Shown here: positions 51,101-60,003 of the stretch, piece by piece
Layout of the letters: each line of letters starts with the position of its first letter
Position numbering within the stretch: position 1 is the first letter of the stretch
NCBI RefSeq assembly: GCF_026898115.1
Contig: NZ_CP114036.1
Location: 2,108,001-2,172,000, forward strand
Length of the DNA: 64,000 nt
Direction of reading: 5' to 3'
DNA from: Streptomyces sp. S465
GTDB lineage: Bacteria; Actinomycetota; Actinomycetes; Streptomycetales; Streptomycetaceae
The notes under the pieces: model-generated
Databases searched by the model: none
What the model saw: the letters and a program-made list of their open reading frames with translations, nothing else
Told to the model about the DNA's origin: nothing
Position numbers and translations under genes: made by a program

Positions 51101-52086
51101 GGCCCTTTCGCTACGAGCGCGCCGGCGGGGTGTCAGCGGCCGTCACCACCCTGGTCCGGGAGCCCGAGGCGGCCTATCTGGCCGGGGGCACCAATCTGGT
51201 CGATCTGATGCGGCTGGAGGTGACCACCCCGGAGGTGCTGATCGACGTCCGGCGGCTCACCTCCGACCGGATCGAGGAGCTGCCCGACGGCGGACTGCGC
51301 ATCGGCGCGGCGGTGACCAACAGCGATCTGGCCGCCGACCCGCGGGTCCGGCGCCGCTATCCGGTGCTCTCCCAGGCGCTGCTCTCGGGCGCCTCGGGCC
51401 AGCTGCGCAATCTGGCCACCACCGGCGGGAACCTGCTCCAGCGCACCCGCTGCCCGTACTTCCAGAACGTCACCACCCCCTGCAACAAACGCGCACCGGG
51501 CTCGGGCTGTTCGGCACTGGAGGGCTACCAGCGCGACATGGCGGTCCTCGGCGCCTCCCCCGCCTGCGTGGCCACCCACCCCTCCGACATGGCGGTCGCC
51601 CTGGCCGCACTGGACGCGGTGGTGGCGGTGGCCGGACCGGACGGTCAGCGGCGGATCCCGCTGACCGAACTGCACCGGCTGCCGGACTCCGCCCCCGAGC
51701 GCGACACCGTGCTCGAGCGCGGTGAGCTGATCACCGATGTGGAGCTACCGCCCCCGCACGCCGCGACCCGCTCCCGCTACCGCAAGGTGCGCGACCGCGC
51801 CTCGTACGCCTTCGCGCTGGTCTCGGTCGCCGCCGCGCTGGACGTCGCCGACGGGGCGGTACGGGACGCGCGCATCGCGCTGGGCGGGGTGGCGCACAAG
51901 CCCTGGCGGGCCACCACCGCCGAGGCGGCGCTGCGCGGCGCGCCCGCCACCCGGGAGAGCTTCGTGGACGCGGCCGCGGCCGAACTGTCCGGGGCGCGGC
52001 CGCTGCCGGGCAACGCCTTCAAGGTGCCGCTCGCCCGCAACACGATCGTCGCCACCCTGCTGGAACTGCTGGAGGAGGCGCGATGA
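51097..52086 (+). CDS. FAD-binding subunit of molybdenum hydroxylase (PaoB/YagS-like)
   Basis: This 329-aa FAD subunit carries the binding loops YLAGGTNLVDLMRL and LATTGGNLLQRTRCPYF. The insert RCPYFQNVTTPCNKRAPGSGCSALEG adds cysteines matching the extra [4Fe-4S] cluster of the PaoB and hydroxybenzoyl-CoA reductase branch, and DMAVALAALDAVV and SYAFALVSVAAALDV are typical. It overlaps both neighbours by 4 bp. The extra cluster argues for aldehyde oxidoreductase (PaoABC-type) rather than CO dehydrogenase. Confidence 0.92.
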   Translation: MRPFRYERAGGVSAAVTTLVREPEAAYLAGGTNLVDLMRLEVTTPEVLIDVRRLTSDRIEELPDGGLRIGAAVTNSDLAADPRVRRRYPVLSQALLSGASGQLRNLATTGGNLLQRTRCPYFQNVTTPCNKRAPGSGCSALEGYQRDMAVLGASPACVATHPSDMAVALAALDAVVAVAGPDGQRRIPLTELHRLPDSAPERDTVLERGELITDVELPPPHAATRSRYRKVRDRASYAFALVSVAAALDVADGAVRDARIALGGVAHKPWRATTAEAALRGAPATRESFVDAAAAELSGARPLPGNAFKVPLARNTIVATLLELLEEAR

Positions 52087-54215
52087 GCGACGTCACGGCC
52101 CGCCCCCGCGCCATCGGTATCCCGATGGATCGCGTCGACGGCGTGCAGAAGGTCACCGGCACCGCCACCTACGCCTATGAATGGCCCCTCGATCAGCCCG
52201 TCTACCTCTATCCGCTCCAGTCCACGATCGCCTCCGGGCGGGTGACCGGGGTGGACAGCGCGCTCGCGGAGGCGGAGCCGGGGGTGCTGGCCGTGCTCAG
52301 CCACCTCAACGCCCCCACGCTGACCCGGCCCGACGATCCGGAGCTGGCCGTCCTCCAGTCCGACGAGGTCGCCTGGCGCGGTCAGTTCATCGGCGCGGTG
52401 GTGGCCGAGAGCCTGGAGACCGCGCGCCGCGCGGCGGGGCTCGTCCGCGTCACCTACGAGAGCAGGACCCCCGATGTGGTGCTGCGCGCCGACCGCGACG
52501 ACCTCTACACCCCGGCGCACGCGGCCACCTTCGGCACCGGCGGCGGAGAGCTCCAGGACGGCTCGCCCGCCGACAGCCTGCTGGGGGACGTCGAGACGGC
52601 CCTGGCGGCCGCGCCGACCATGGTGGACGCCACGTACACCACGCCGATGTACCACAACAATCCGATGGAGCCGCACACCGCCGTCGTCACCTGGTCGGAC
52701 GGGGAGCTGATCGTGCGCTGCTCCACCCAGGGCGTCTCCTTCAGCCAGGCCCTGATCTCCGGGGTGCTGGGTCTTGAGCCGGGGCGGGTGCGGGTGGTCT
52801 CCCCGCATGTCGGGGGCGCGTTCGGCTCGAAGGTCTACCCCCACTCGTACGCCGTCCTGGCCGCGATGGCGGCCCGGACCGTCCGCCGGCCGGTCAAGTT
52901 CACCCTCACCCGCCAGCAGATGTTCGCCCTGGTCGGGTACCGTCCCGCGTCGATCCAGCGGATGCGGCTGGGCGCCGACCGGGACGGCAGGCTGATCGCG
53001 CTCGCCCATGATGTGATCGAGCAGACCGCCAAGGCCAAGGGGTACGCGGAGCAGGTGGCCGTCTGCTCCCGGATGATGTACGCGGCGCCGCACCGGCGCA
53101 CCACCCACCGGCTGGCCCCGCTGGACGTCCCGGTGCCGACGATCATGCGGGCGCCGGGCGAGGCGCAGGGGATGTACGCGCTGGAGTCGGCCCTGGACGA
53201 GATGGCGCTGGCCTGCCGGCTGGACCCGGTGGAGTTCCGCATCCGCAATGAGCCGGAGGTGCATCCGGAGTCCGGGCTGCCGTTCTCCAGCCGCCATCTG
53301 GTGGCCTGTCTGCGCGAGGGCGCCCGCCGGGCCGGATGGGAGCGGCGCGATCCGGCCCCCCGGTCGCGGCGCGAGGGGCGCTGGCTGGTGGGCACCGGCG
53401 TGGCCGCCTCGACGTACCCCTCCCCCCGCTTCCCCGGGAACGCGGCCACGATCCGGATCGGCCCGGACGGCCACTACACGGTGCGGATCGCCGCCGCCGA
53501 CCTGGGCACCGGCACCTGGACGGCGCTCACCCAGATCGCCGCCGACGCACTGGGCGTCCCGGTCGGGGAGGTGGAGATGCGGATCGGGGACACGGCGCTG
53601 CCGGCCGCGTCGGTCGCCGGGTTCTCGGCCGGCATCAACAGCTGGGGCAGCGCGATCTGGGAGGCCGCGGACCGGCTGCGGGCCCGGCTGCGGACCGAGC
53701 ACGGCGGTATCGCGCCACCGGGCGGCCTGGAGGCCACTGCGGAGCTGCCGGGCGGCAACCCGGACGCCGAGCGCTACGCGATGCACAGCTTCGGCGCCCA
53801 GTTCGCCGAGGTACGGGTCGACCAGGACACCGGGGAGGTGCGGGTGGCGCGGCTGCTGGGGATGTTCGACGTGGGCCGGGTCATCAACCCCAAGACGGCG
53901 CGGTCCCAGCTGATCGGCGGGATGACCCAGGGGATGTCGATGGCGCTGTACGAACACAGCGTGCTCGACCCGCGGTTCGGGCATGTGGTCAACCAGGACT
54001 TCGCCCAGTACCACATCGCCTCCCACGCCGATGTGCACGCCGTCGAGGCCCACTGGCTGGACGAGTCCGACCCGCACACCAACCCCATGGGCGCCAAGGG
54101 CCTCGGTGAGGTGGGCATCGTCGGCACGGCCGCGGCCATCGCCAACGCCGTGCACCACGCCACCGGTGTCCGGGTCCGCGAACTGCCCATCACCCTCGAC
54201 AAACTGCTGCCCTGA
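52083..54215 (+). CDS. Molybdopterin-binding subunit of aldehyde/xanthine dehydrogenase family (PaoC-like)
   Basis: This 710-aa catalytic subunit starts MSDVTARPRAIGIPMDRVDGVQKVTGTATYAYEW. Recognisable Mo-site segments are TPMYHNNPMEPHTAVVTW, SPHVGGAFGSKVYPHSYAVLAAMAARTV, IMRAPGEAQGMYALESALDEMA, AADLGTGTWTALTQIAADALGVPVGEVEMRIGDT and the catalytic Glu in GAKGLGEVGIVGTAAAIANAVHHATG. With the two upstream subunits it forms a complete enzyme that probably oxidises aldehydes or N-heterocycles. No XdhC-like cofactor sulfurase is present in the window. Confidence 0.93.
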   Translation: MSDVTARPRAIGIPMDRVDGVQKVTGTATYAYEWPLDQPVYLYPLQSTIASGRVTGVDSALAEAEPGVLAVLSHLNAPTLTRPDDPELAVLQSDEVAWRGQFIGAVVAESLETARRAAGLVRVTYESRTPDVVLRADRDDLYTPAHAATFGTGGGELQDGSPADSLLGDVETALAAAPTMVDATYTTPMYHNNPMEPHTAVVTWSDGELIVRCSTQGVSFSQALISGVLGLEPGRVRVVSPHVGGAFGSKVYPHSYAVLAAMAARTVRRPVKFTLTRQQMFALVGYRPASIQRMRLGADRDGRLIALAHDVIEQTAKAKGYAEQVAVCSRMMYAAPHRRTTHRLAPLDVPVPTIMRAPGEAQGMYALESALDEMALACRLDPVEFRIRNEPEVHPESGLPFSSRHLVACLREGARRAGWERRDPAPRSRREGRWLVGTGVAASTYPSPRFPGNAATIRIGPDGHYTVRIAAADLGTGTWTALTQIAADALGVPVGEVEMRIGDTALPAASVAGFSAGINSWGSAIWEAADRLRARLRTEHGGIAPPGGLEATAELPGGNPDAERYAMHSFGAQFAEVRVDQDTGEVRVARLLGMFDVGRVINPKTARSQLIGGMTQGMSMALYEHSVLDPRFGHVVNQDFAQYHIASHADVHAVEAHWLDESDPHTNPMGAKGLGEVGIVGTAAAIANAVHHATGVRVRELPITLDKLLP

Positions 54216-54218
54216 GCC

Positions 54219-55148
54219 ATGGCCGGGTCCGGTGCACCGATCCTGGTGACCGGCGCCGCCGGGAGCGTCGGGGCCGTCGGCCGCGGCGTGGTGGCGGAGC
54301 TGCGCCGGCGCGGGCTGCCGGTGCGCGCCCTGGTCCACCGCGAGGACGAGCGGGCGGCGGCCCTGCGCGCGACGGGCGCGGAGGTGGTGGCGGGCGATCT
54401 GACCCGCGCCCCGGACGTGGTCCGCGCGCTGGACGGCTGCGGACGGATGTACTTCGGCATGAGCGTGTCGCCGCGCTACCTGGAGGCGACGATGACCACG
54501 GCGGTGGTCGCCCGCGCCTCCGCACGGCTGGAAGCGCTGGTCAACATGTCGCAGATGACGGTCTCCCAGATGGACCTGACCAGCACGGCGGAATCCACCC
54601 AGCACCGTCAGCAATGGCTGGCCGAACACGCGCTGAACTGGTCGGGACTCCCGGTCACGCACATCCGGCCCACCGTCTTCATGGAGAACCCGCTGTTCGA
54701 GGTCTTCGTCTACGCCTCGATCGCGCAGGAGGGCACGATCCGGCTGCCGTTCGGCACCGGGCGCACCTCCCCCGTCGCGGCGCGGGACGTGGCCGCGGTG
54801 GTGGCCGAGGTCCTGGCGGACCCGCCCGCCCACATCGGCAGGGTCTACCAGCTGACCGGCCCGGCCTCGCGCGATATGACCGCCATGGCCGAGGAGTTCA
54901 GCAGTGCGCTGGGGCGTCCGGTCAGCTATGTGGACGTCTCCTACGAAGCCTGGGTCAACCACGACCTGGGAGCGCTGGGCCTGCCCGCCCATGTCGCCGA
55001 CCATCTCGCCACGATGGCGCGGCTGCACGCGGAGAACCGCTACGACCGGGTGACCGACGACATCGAAAGGATCACCGGAAGGCCCGCGACGGGGGTGCGG
55101 GAATTCGTCCGCGACCACCCCGGGAAGTTCACGGAAGGAGCGGGGTGA
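54219..55148 (+). CDS. NmrA/NAD(P)H-binding family protein
   Basis: This 309-aa atypical short-chain dehydrogenase (NmrA/azoreductase-like) lies 3 bp after the Mo subunit stop. The Rossmann loop ILVTGAAGSVGAVGRGVVAELRRRGLPVRALVHR is near the start. Family segments are VRALDGCGRMYFGMSV, LVNMSQMTVSQMDL, VTHIRPTVFMENPLF and PVAARDVAAVVAEVLADP. It lacks a clear YxxxK, so it may be a redox-sensing or dehydrogenase-like protein linked to the aldehyde oxidase operon. Function unknown. Confidence 0.87.
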   Translation: MAGSGAPILVTGAAGSVGAVGRGVVAELRRRGLPVRALVHREDERAAALRATGAEVVAGDLTRAPDVVRALDGCGRMYFGMSVSPRYLEATMTTAVVARASARLEALVNMSQMTVSQMDLTSTAESTQHRQQWLAEHALNWSGLPVTHIRPTVFMENPLFEVFVYASIAQEGTIRLPFGTGRTSPVAARDVAAVVAEVLADPPAHIGRVYQLTGPASRDMTAMAEEFSSALGRPVSYVDVSYEAWVNHDLGALGLPAHVADHLATMARLHAENRYDRVTDDIERITGRPATGVREFVRDHPGKFTEGAG

Positions 55149-55481
55149 GCGGCGAGGCGGCAGCCTCCCGCACGGTGCCGGCCCGCCGCTTCACCGCGCC
55201 GGCGGGGCCGGCCGCCCCATGGCGTATCCGACCGGCTGACGACCGGCGCTCACGGCGGACCTGCTGCCGGACCCGCGTCCCCACCGGCAGGCGGCCGGGC
55301 CGCGGACGGCCGAGCCCGAACGGCGAAGGAGCGGACGGGTCAACGGCGCGGCGGGGACACCGGATCAGCCCATGGGCGCACCGCCGAGCGGCGCCCGCCG
55401 ACTGACCGCGCCCGGCGGGCAGCCGATGGGGCGTCAGGCGGCCGGGCACCGCCCGGTACCGCCGGGTCTGCGGGGGCCGGT
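55149..55481. other. Intergenic region, 333 bp, no gene
   Basis: This lies between convergent genes. It is GC-rich with many short CGGCCG and GCGGAC runs. No frame gives recognisable protein, and no strong terminator with a clean stem was identified. Confidence 0.6.
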
Positions 55482-56720
55482 TCAGTTCGCGGGGGCGCCG
55501 CGGCGGGGTGTGGGGCGGCCGGTGGGTGGCACGCGGAGGCAGCCGTCCGGGCCGCAGGTGGCGGTGCGGTCGTACAGATCCATCAGGCGGCGGGCCGCGC
55601 GGGCGATGTCGTAGCGGTCGAGGGCGTCCGGGACCGGGTAGCGCAGGGGGCCCGCGGCGGCCTGCCGGCGCAGGGCGTCGGCGAGGGCGGCCGGGCCGGG
55701 GGCGATGCGGCGGGCGCCGGGGGCGGCGCCGGCGGGGAGTTCGTCGAGGGCGGGGCAGACGGTGTGCAGCACCGGCAGCCCGGCCGCGAGCGCCTCCAGC
55801 GCCGCGAGGCCGAACGCCTCCTCGACGGAGGGCGAGACCAGGACGTCCATGGCGGCCAGCAGTCCGGGCAGCCCCGCGGGCCGGTCGTCGGCCGGGGCCA
55901 CCGCGCCGTCGCGCTCCCCCAGCAGCCGGACCCGGTCGGCCACGCCGAGCCGGGCGGCCAGGTCCTCCAGCGCGGGGCGCTCGGGGCCGTCGCCGACCAG
56001 CAGCAGCCGGGCGCCGGGCACGTCGGCGACGGCCCGTACCGCCGCGTCGAACCGCTTGTCCGCCACCAGCCGGCCGACCCCGCCGACCACGAAGGCCCGC
56101 TCGGAGATGGCGAGACGGGCGCGGGCGGCCGCGCGGGCGGTCGGCTCGAAGTGGAAGTGGCGGGCGTCGATCCCGTTGGGCACCAGGTGGATCCGGGGGT
56201 TGGGCACCCCCAGGTCGCGCAGCCGGTCGGCGACGGCGGCCGAGACGGCGACGGTCGCCGAGCCCAGCCGTTCGGCGGCGAGGTAGCGGGCGCGGAGGGC
56301 GGCGGTGAGCGGACGGCCGTCGATCCGCCGCTCACCCAGGCTGTGTTCGGTGGCGATCACCGCCCGCACCCCGGCCAGCCGCGCGGCGATCCGGCCGAGC
56401 ACACAGGCCCGGTAGAGGTGGGTGTGCACCAGGTCGTAGCCGCCGGACCGGATCATCCGCGCCAGTCTGGGTACGGCGGCGAGCTGCCGCGCACGCCCGC
56501 CACCCGGGAGCCCGCCGCCCAGAGGCTCACCGCCCAAGGGCTCGCCGCCCAGGGGCAGATGGGTGACGGGGACGCCGTCCGCGCGGATGCCGTGCGCGGT
56601 GGCGCCGGGGCCGGAGAGGGCGATGACGTCACAGCGCACCGGCACATGGCGCAGGAGCAGCCTCAGTTGCTGTTCGGCTCCTCCGGCCCCGAGGCGGGAG
56701 ATGATGTGCAGAACTCTCAT
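55482..56720 (-). CDS. GT4 family glycosyltransferase
   Basis: This 412-aa GT-B glycosyltransferase is read from ATG 56720 (MRVLHIISRLGAGGAEQQLRLLLRHV); ATG 56738 would add MGRSRP. The retaining GT4 signature is SPSVEEAFGLAALEALAAGLPVL (E-x7-E). Other segments are VHTHLYRACVLGRIAARLAGVRAVIATEHS, VVGGVGRLVADKRFDAAVRAVADV and LLVGDGPERPALEDLAARLG. A small GGEPLGGEPLGGG repeat (about residues 60-75) is inserted after the second strand. The acceptor is unknown; the neighbouring glucan synthase suggests cell-surface polysaccharide work. Confidence 0.9.
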   Translation of the reverse strand: MRVLHIISRLGAGGAEQQLRLLLRHVPVRCDVIALSGPGATAHGIRADGVPVTHLPLGGEPLGGEPLGGGLPGGGRARQLAAVPRLARMIRSGGYDLVHTHLYRACVLGRIAARLAGVRAVIATEHSLGERRIDGRPLTAALRARYLAAERLGSATVAVSAAVADRLRDLGVPNPRIHLVPNGIDARHFHFEPTARAAARARLAISERAFVVGGVGRLVADKRFDAAVRAVADVPGARLLLVGDGPERPALEDLAARLGVADRVRLLGERDGAVAPADDRPAGLPGLLAAMDVLVSPSVEEAFGLAALEALAAGLPVLHTVCPALDELPAGAAPGARRIAPGPAALADALRRQAAAGPLRYPVPDALDRYDIARAARRLMDLYDRTATCGPDGCLRVPPTGRPTPRRGAPAN

Positions 56721-56998
56721 CGGGCGACTGCGCCCCATCTCGGTGTGCCAATGTGACGTCGATCGGCTCCGACCCTGCCAGACGTCGGGATGTAAATCAC
56801 GTAAGACGCGCACCGCTGGGCCGTCGGAGTGGACATCTCACGGACCGTCAACAGGGCGCGCCGAATTTCCGATGTGCGCCGCCGCGCCCCGTGCGATTGT
56901 TACCTTCTCATCTCGCGCGATGACCTGAAGAATGAATGACCCATATGGGCCATCAGGACGCGACATTCGGTTCCAGCCAGACCCGCGGGAGTGCCCAG

Positions 56999-58891
56999 AT
57001 GTCTGCACCGACCCCCGTCAGAGATTCCCCCCGGAAAACCGGCGCACGCCCCGTGCACGCCGGGCCGCCGCCCGCGCGTACGGCGTCGGATTCCCGCGTT
57101 CCGCACCATCGCCCCGCCCCGGTGTACGAGTACAAGCGGTACAGCGAGTTGGCGGGCCCGCTGACGGAGCCCCCCGCGAACCGCCCCTACCGGGTGCGCT
57201 GCCGGAGTCTGCTGGCCCAGGAGCCGCACCGGTTCCGGGCCGCGCTGCTGCTGTGCGCGGCGCCGGTGTGCTCGGCGCTGCTGCTGTTGTGGCTGCTGCG
57301 CCCCGACCACTGGGTGCGCCGCGACTACGCACCGGCGTGGCAGTGCGCGGCGGATGTCGCGATGCTGGTCTCGATCGCGCTGATCGAGAGCTTCCGCCTG
57401 TTCACGGTCGTCTCCAACGCCCATGCCACCCTGGTGGCGCGGGATCCGGTGCCGGTGGTGCCGGAGCCGGGGACCCGGGTGGCGTTCCTGACCAGCTTCG
57501 TGCCCGGCAAGGAGCCGATCGCGATGGTCCGGGCCACGCTCGAGGGAGCGGTACGCATCCGGCACACCGGGCCGCTGGACGTCTGGCTGCTCGACGAGGG
57601 GGACGACGACGAGGTCAAGGCGCTGTGCGCGCGGCTGGGCGTACGGCACTTCTCCCGCAAGGGCGTCGAGAAGTGGAATCAGCCCAAGGGCGCTTTCCGG
57701 GCGCGGACCAAGCACGGGAATTACAACGCCTGGCTGGACGCCCATGGCGACGCATATGAATTCATGGCGTGTGTGGACACCGACCATGTGCCGCTCCCCA
57801 ACTTCCTGGAGCGCATGCTGGGTTACTTCCGGGACCCGGATATCGCCTTTGTTGTCGGACCGCAGGTCTACGGGAATTACGACACCCCGGTCACCAAGGC
57901 CGCCGAAAGCCAGCAGTTCCTTTTCCACGCGCTGATCCAGCGGGCGGGAAACGCGTATGGCGGCCCGATGTTCGTGGGCACCAACAATGCCGTACGGATC
58001 AGCGCGCTGCGCTCGATCGGCGGACTGTACGACTCGATCACCGAGGACATGGCCACCGGTTTCGAGCTGCACCGCCGCCGCAACCCCGCGACCGGGAAGA
58101 AGTGGCGCTCGGTCTACACCCCCGACGTGCTGGCGGTGGGCGAGGGACCGAGCGCCTGGACGGACTTCTTCACCCAGCAGATGCGGTGGAGCCGCGGCAC
58201 CTACGAGACCCTGCTCAAGCAGTTCTGGAAGGGCCTGTTCACCCTGTCGCCGGGCAAGCTGCTCAACTACTCGCTGATGATCGCGTACTACCCGATGACC
58301 GCGCTCAACTGGATGCTCTCCGCGCTGTCCTGTGCGCTGTTCCTGATGCTGGGCGCCGCCGGGATCCACGTCCCGGCCGAGATGTGGATGATGCTCTACA
58401 GCGACGCGGCGATGCTCCAGATCGGCCTGTACGTCTGGAACCGGCGGCACAACGTCTCCCCGCACGAGCCGGAGGGCTCCGGCGGGCTGGCCGGGATGCT
58501 GCTCTCGGCGCTGTCCGCCCCGATCTACGCCAAGTCGCTGTGCGACGCGGCGCTGCGGCGCACCAGCCGGTTCGTGGTCACGCCCAAGGGCGACTCGTCC
58601 AGCCCCGACCGGCTCTCCACGTTCCGTATCCATCTGCTGTGGGCGGGGGTGTTCGGCTCCTCGCTGATCGGTTCGTTCTTCCTGGGCCACACCCATGCGG
58701 TGATGCGCGTCTGGGCGGTGCTCGCCCTCGCCCTGTGTCTGGCCCCGGTGGCGATCTGGTCGGTGGGGCTGGTACGCCGCGGGCGACGGCGCCCGGCGCG
58801 CGGAACGGTGCCGTCGGCGCGCGCGGACAGCCCGTGCCCGGCGGCGGCCAAGGAGAAGGACAAGGAGAAGGCCCCGGTCTGCGCGCTGTGA
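56999..58891 (+). CDS. CslA-like cellulose synthase family glycosyltransferase (GT2)
   Basis: This 630-aa membrane GT2 is read from ATG 56999, which has GGGAG 7 nt upstream; ATG 56936 is an alternative. About seven predicted membrane helices flank the catalytic domain. Motifs in order are LLDEGDDDEVKAL (D1), ACVDTDHVPLPNFLERMLGYF (DxD), SITEDMATGFELHRR (TED) and QQMRWSRGTYETLLKQF (QxxRW). This set matches the beta-glucan synthases of streptomycete hyphal tips. The usual partner copper oxidase GlxA is not in the window, though a GH6 hydrolase is adjacent as in csl loci. Confidence 0.9.
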   Translation: MSAPTPVRDSPRKTGARPVHAGPPPARTASDSRVPHHRPAPVYEYKRYSELAGPLTEPPANRPYRVRCRSLLAQEPHRFRAALLLCAAPVCSALLLLWLLRPDHWVRRDYAPAWQCAADVAMLVSIALIESFRLFTVVSNAHATLVARDPVPVVPEPGTRVAFLTSFVPGKEPIAMVRATLEGAVRIRHTGPLDVWLLDEGDDDEVKALCARLGVRHFSRKGVEKWNQPKGAFRARTKHGNYNAWLDAHGDAYEFMACVDTDHVPLPNFLERMLGYFRDPDIAFVVGPQVYGNYDTPVTKAAESQQFLFHALIQRAGNAYGGPMFVGTNNAVRISALRSIGGLYDSITEDMATGFELHRRRNPATGKKWRSVYTPDVLAVGEGPSAWTDFFTQQMRWSRGTYETLLKQFWKGLFTLSPGKLLNYSLMIAYYPMTALNWMLSALSCALFLMLGAAGIHVPAEMWMMLYSDAAMLQIGLYVWNRRHNVSPHEPEGSGGLAGMLLSALSAPIYAKSLCDAALRRTSRFVVTPKGDSSSPDRLSTFRIHLLWAGVFGSSLIGSFFLGHTHAVMRVWAVLALALCLAPVAIWSVGLVRRGRRRPARGTVPSARADSPCPAAAKEKDKEKAPVCAL

Positions 58892-58952
58892 CCGGCCGGC
58901 AGGGCGGGCCGTGGCACGGGGCGCCCCCCTTCGCCCCCTTTGAGGTCAGGCC

Positions 58953-59984
58953 CTAGCGGTGGTGGCCGGCGTTGCGGGCCAGGTCGAGCGCGTACGCGGT
59001 CCACCAGTGGCCGGCCGGGGGGCCGCCGTTGCAGGTTCCGTCGGACTCCCCGGGCCGTTTGATCCACAAGTACGCGTCCACCCGGGGGTCACCGGTGTGG
59101 GTGCTGGGCGGTTCGCCCAGCGCCCGCCCCGGTGGGTTGCACCAGGAGTTCCGGGCCCTGACCCCGTGCCGGGCCGCGCCGCGCGGCCGCAGCGGCCCGT
59201 TGCCGTTCCGGCTGGTGTCGATGACGAAGTGGGTGCCGTCCAGGGCGCGGGAGAGCCGGTGGCCGTACGCCCTGATGACCCGGGTCGGCTGGAAGTTGGC
59301 GACGTTCAGCGCGAAGCCGTCCGCCTGCTCGATGCCGCCCTCGCGCAGCGGCTTCACCAGCCGGGCGGGGTTCTTGATCCAGCCCGGGTTCCCCGCGTCC
59401 ACGTACACCCGGACGTGGGGCAGCGCGGCGAACATGGCGACCGCGTCGCGGATCATCGCCAGCCGGGCGGTGCGCAGCCGGGCGGGCACACAGCCGTCGA
59501 CGATCTGGGCCACCGCGTCGGGTTCCAGTACGACGATCGCTTTTCGATCGCCGATGCCCAGGGTGATCTGCTCGATCCACTTCCGGTATTCCCTGCCGTC
59601 CTTCGCGCCGCCCGCGGAGTACCGTCCGCAGTCGCGGTACGGGATGTGATAGGGCACCAGGACGGGGGTGGACCCGGTGCGCGCCGCGGATTCCGTGATG
59701 AAGCGGACCCGTTCGCGCGGCGGCGCGGGGCCGAGCCACTCCGCGACCGGCTGCTGGGCGATCCGCCGGATGAGCTCGGCATCGCCGTTCTTCCCCGCCC
59801 TCTCCCGCTCATGGGCCTGCCGGGCGGCCGGGCTGTCCGGGTTCACCCAGAGCCCGCCCCGCCGCGGGGAGTCGAACCATTGGCATCCGCTCAGCGGAAG
59901 CGTCGCCATGACGCACACGGCGGCACACACCCCATGCCGCACAACGGTCTTTCTGGCACCTTTCTCGCGCATGCGTCGAATCAT
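58953..59984 (-). CDS. Glycoside hydrolase family 6 lipoprotein (endoglucanase)
   Basis: This 343-aa secreted beta-1,4-glucanase is read from ATG 59984 (ATG 59972 also possible). A signal peptide ends with lipobox LPLSGC, so the enzyme is membrane-anchored outside. The catalytic domain shows LVPYHIPYRDCGRYSAGGAKDGREYRKWIEQITLGIG, VVLEPDAVAQIVDG (catalytic Asp), VYVDAGNPGWIKNPARLV, ADGFALNVANFQPT, HFVIDTSRNGNGP and NPPGRALG with LWIKRPGESDGTCNGGP. These are GH6 family hallmarks. It is convergent with the CslA-like synthase, consistent with trimming of the glucan. Confidence 0.92.
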   Translation of the reverse strand: MIRRMREKGARKTVVRHGVCAAVCVMATLPLSGCQWFDSPRRGGLWVNPDSPAARQAHERERAGKNGDAELIRRIAQQPVAEWLGPAPPRERVRFITESAARTGSTPVLVPYHIPYRDCGRYSAGGAKDGREYRKWIEQITLGIGDRKAIVVLEPDAVAQIVDGCVPARLRTARLAMIRDAVAMFAALPHVRVYVDAGNPGWIKNPARLVKPLREGGIEQADGFALNVANFQPTRVIRAYGHRLSRALDGTHFVIDTSRNGNGPLRPRGAARHGVRARNSWCNPPGRALGEPPSTHTGDPRVDAYLWIKRPGESDGTCNGGPPAGHWWTAYALDLARNAGHHR

Positions 59985-60003
59985 GGCACCGCGTGCCGCC
60001 GGT

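Noticed and set aside
55149..55481. Short ORFs in the gap after the NmrA-like gene
   Set aside because: The predicted products are Arg/Gly/Pro-rich without SD or motif; treated as non-coding.
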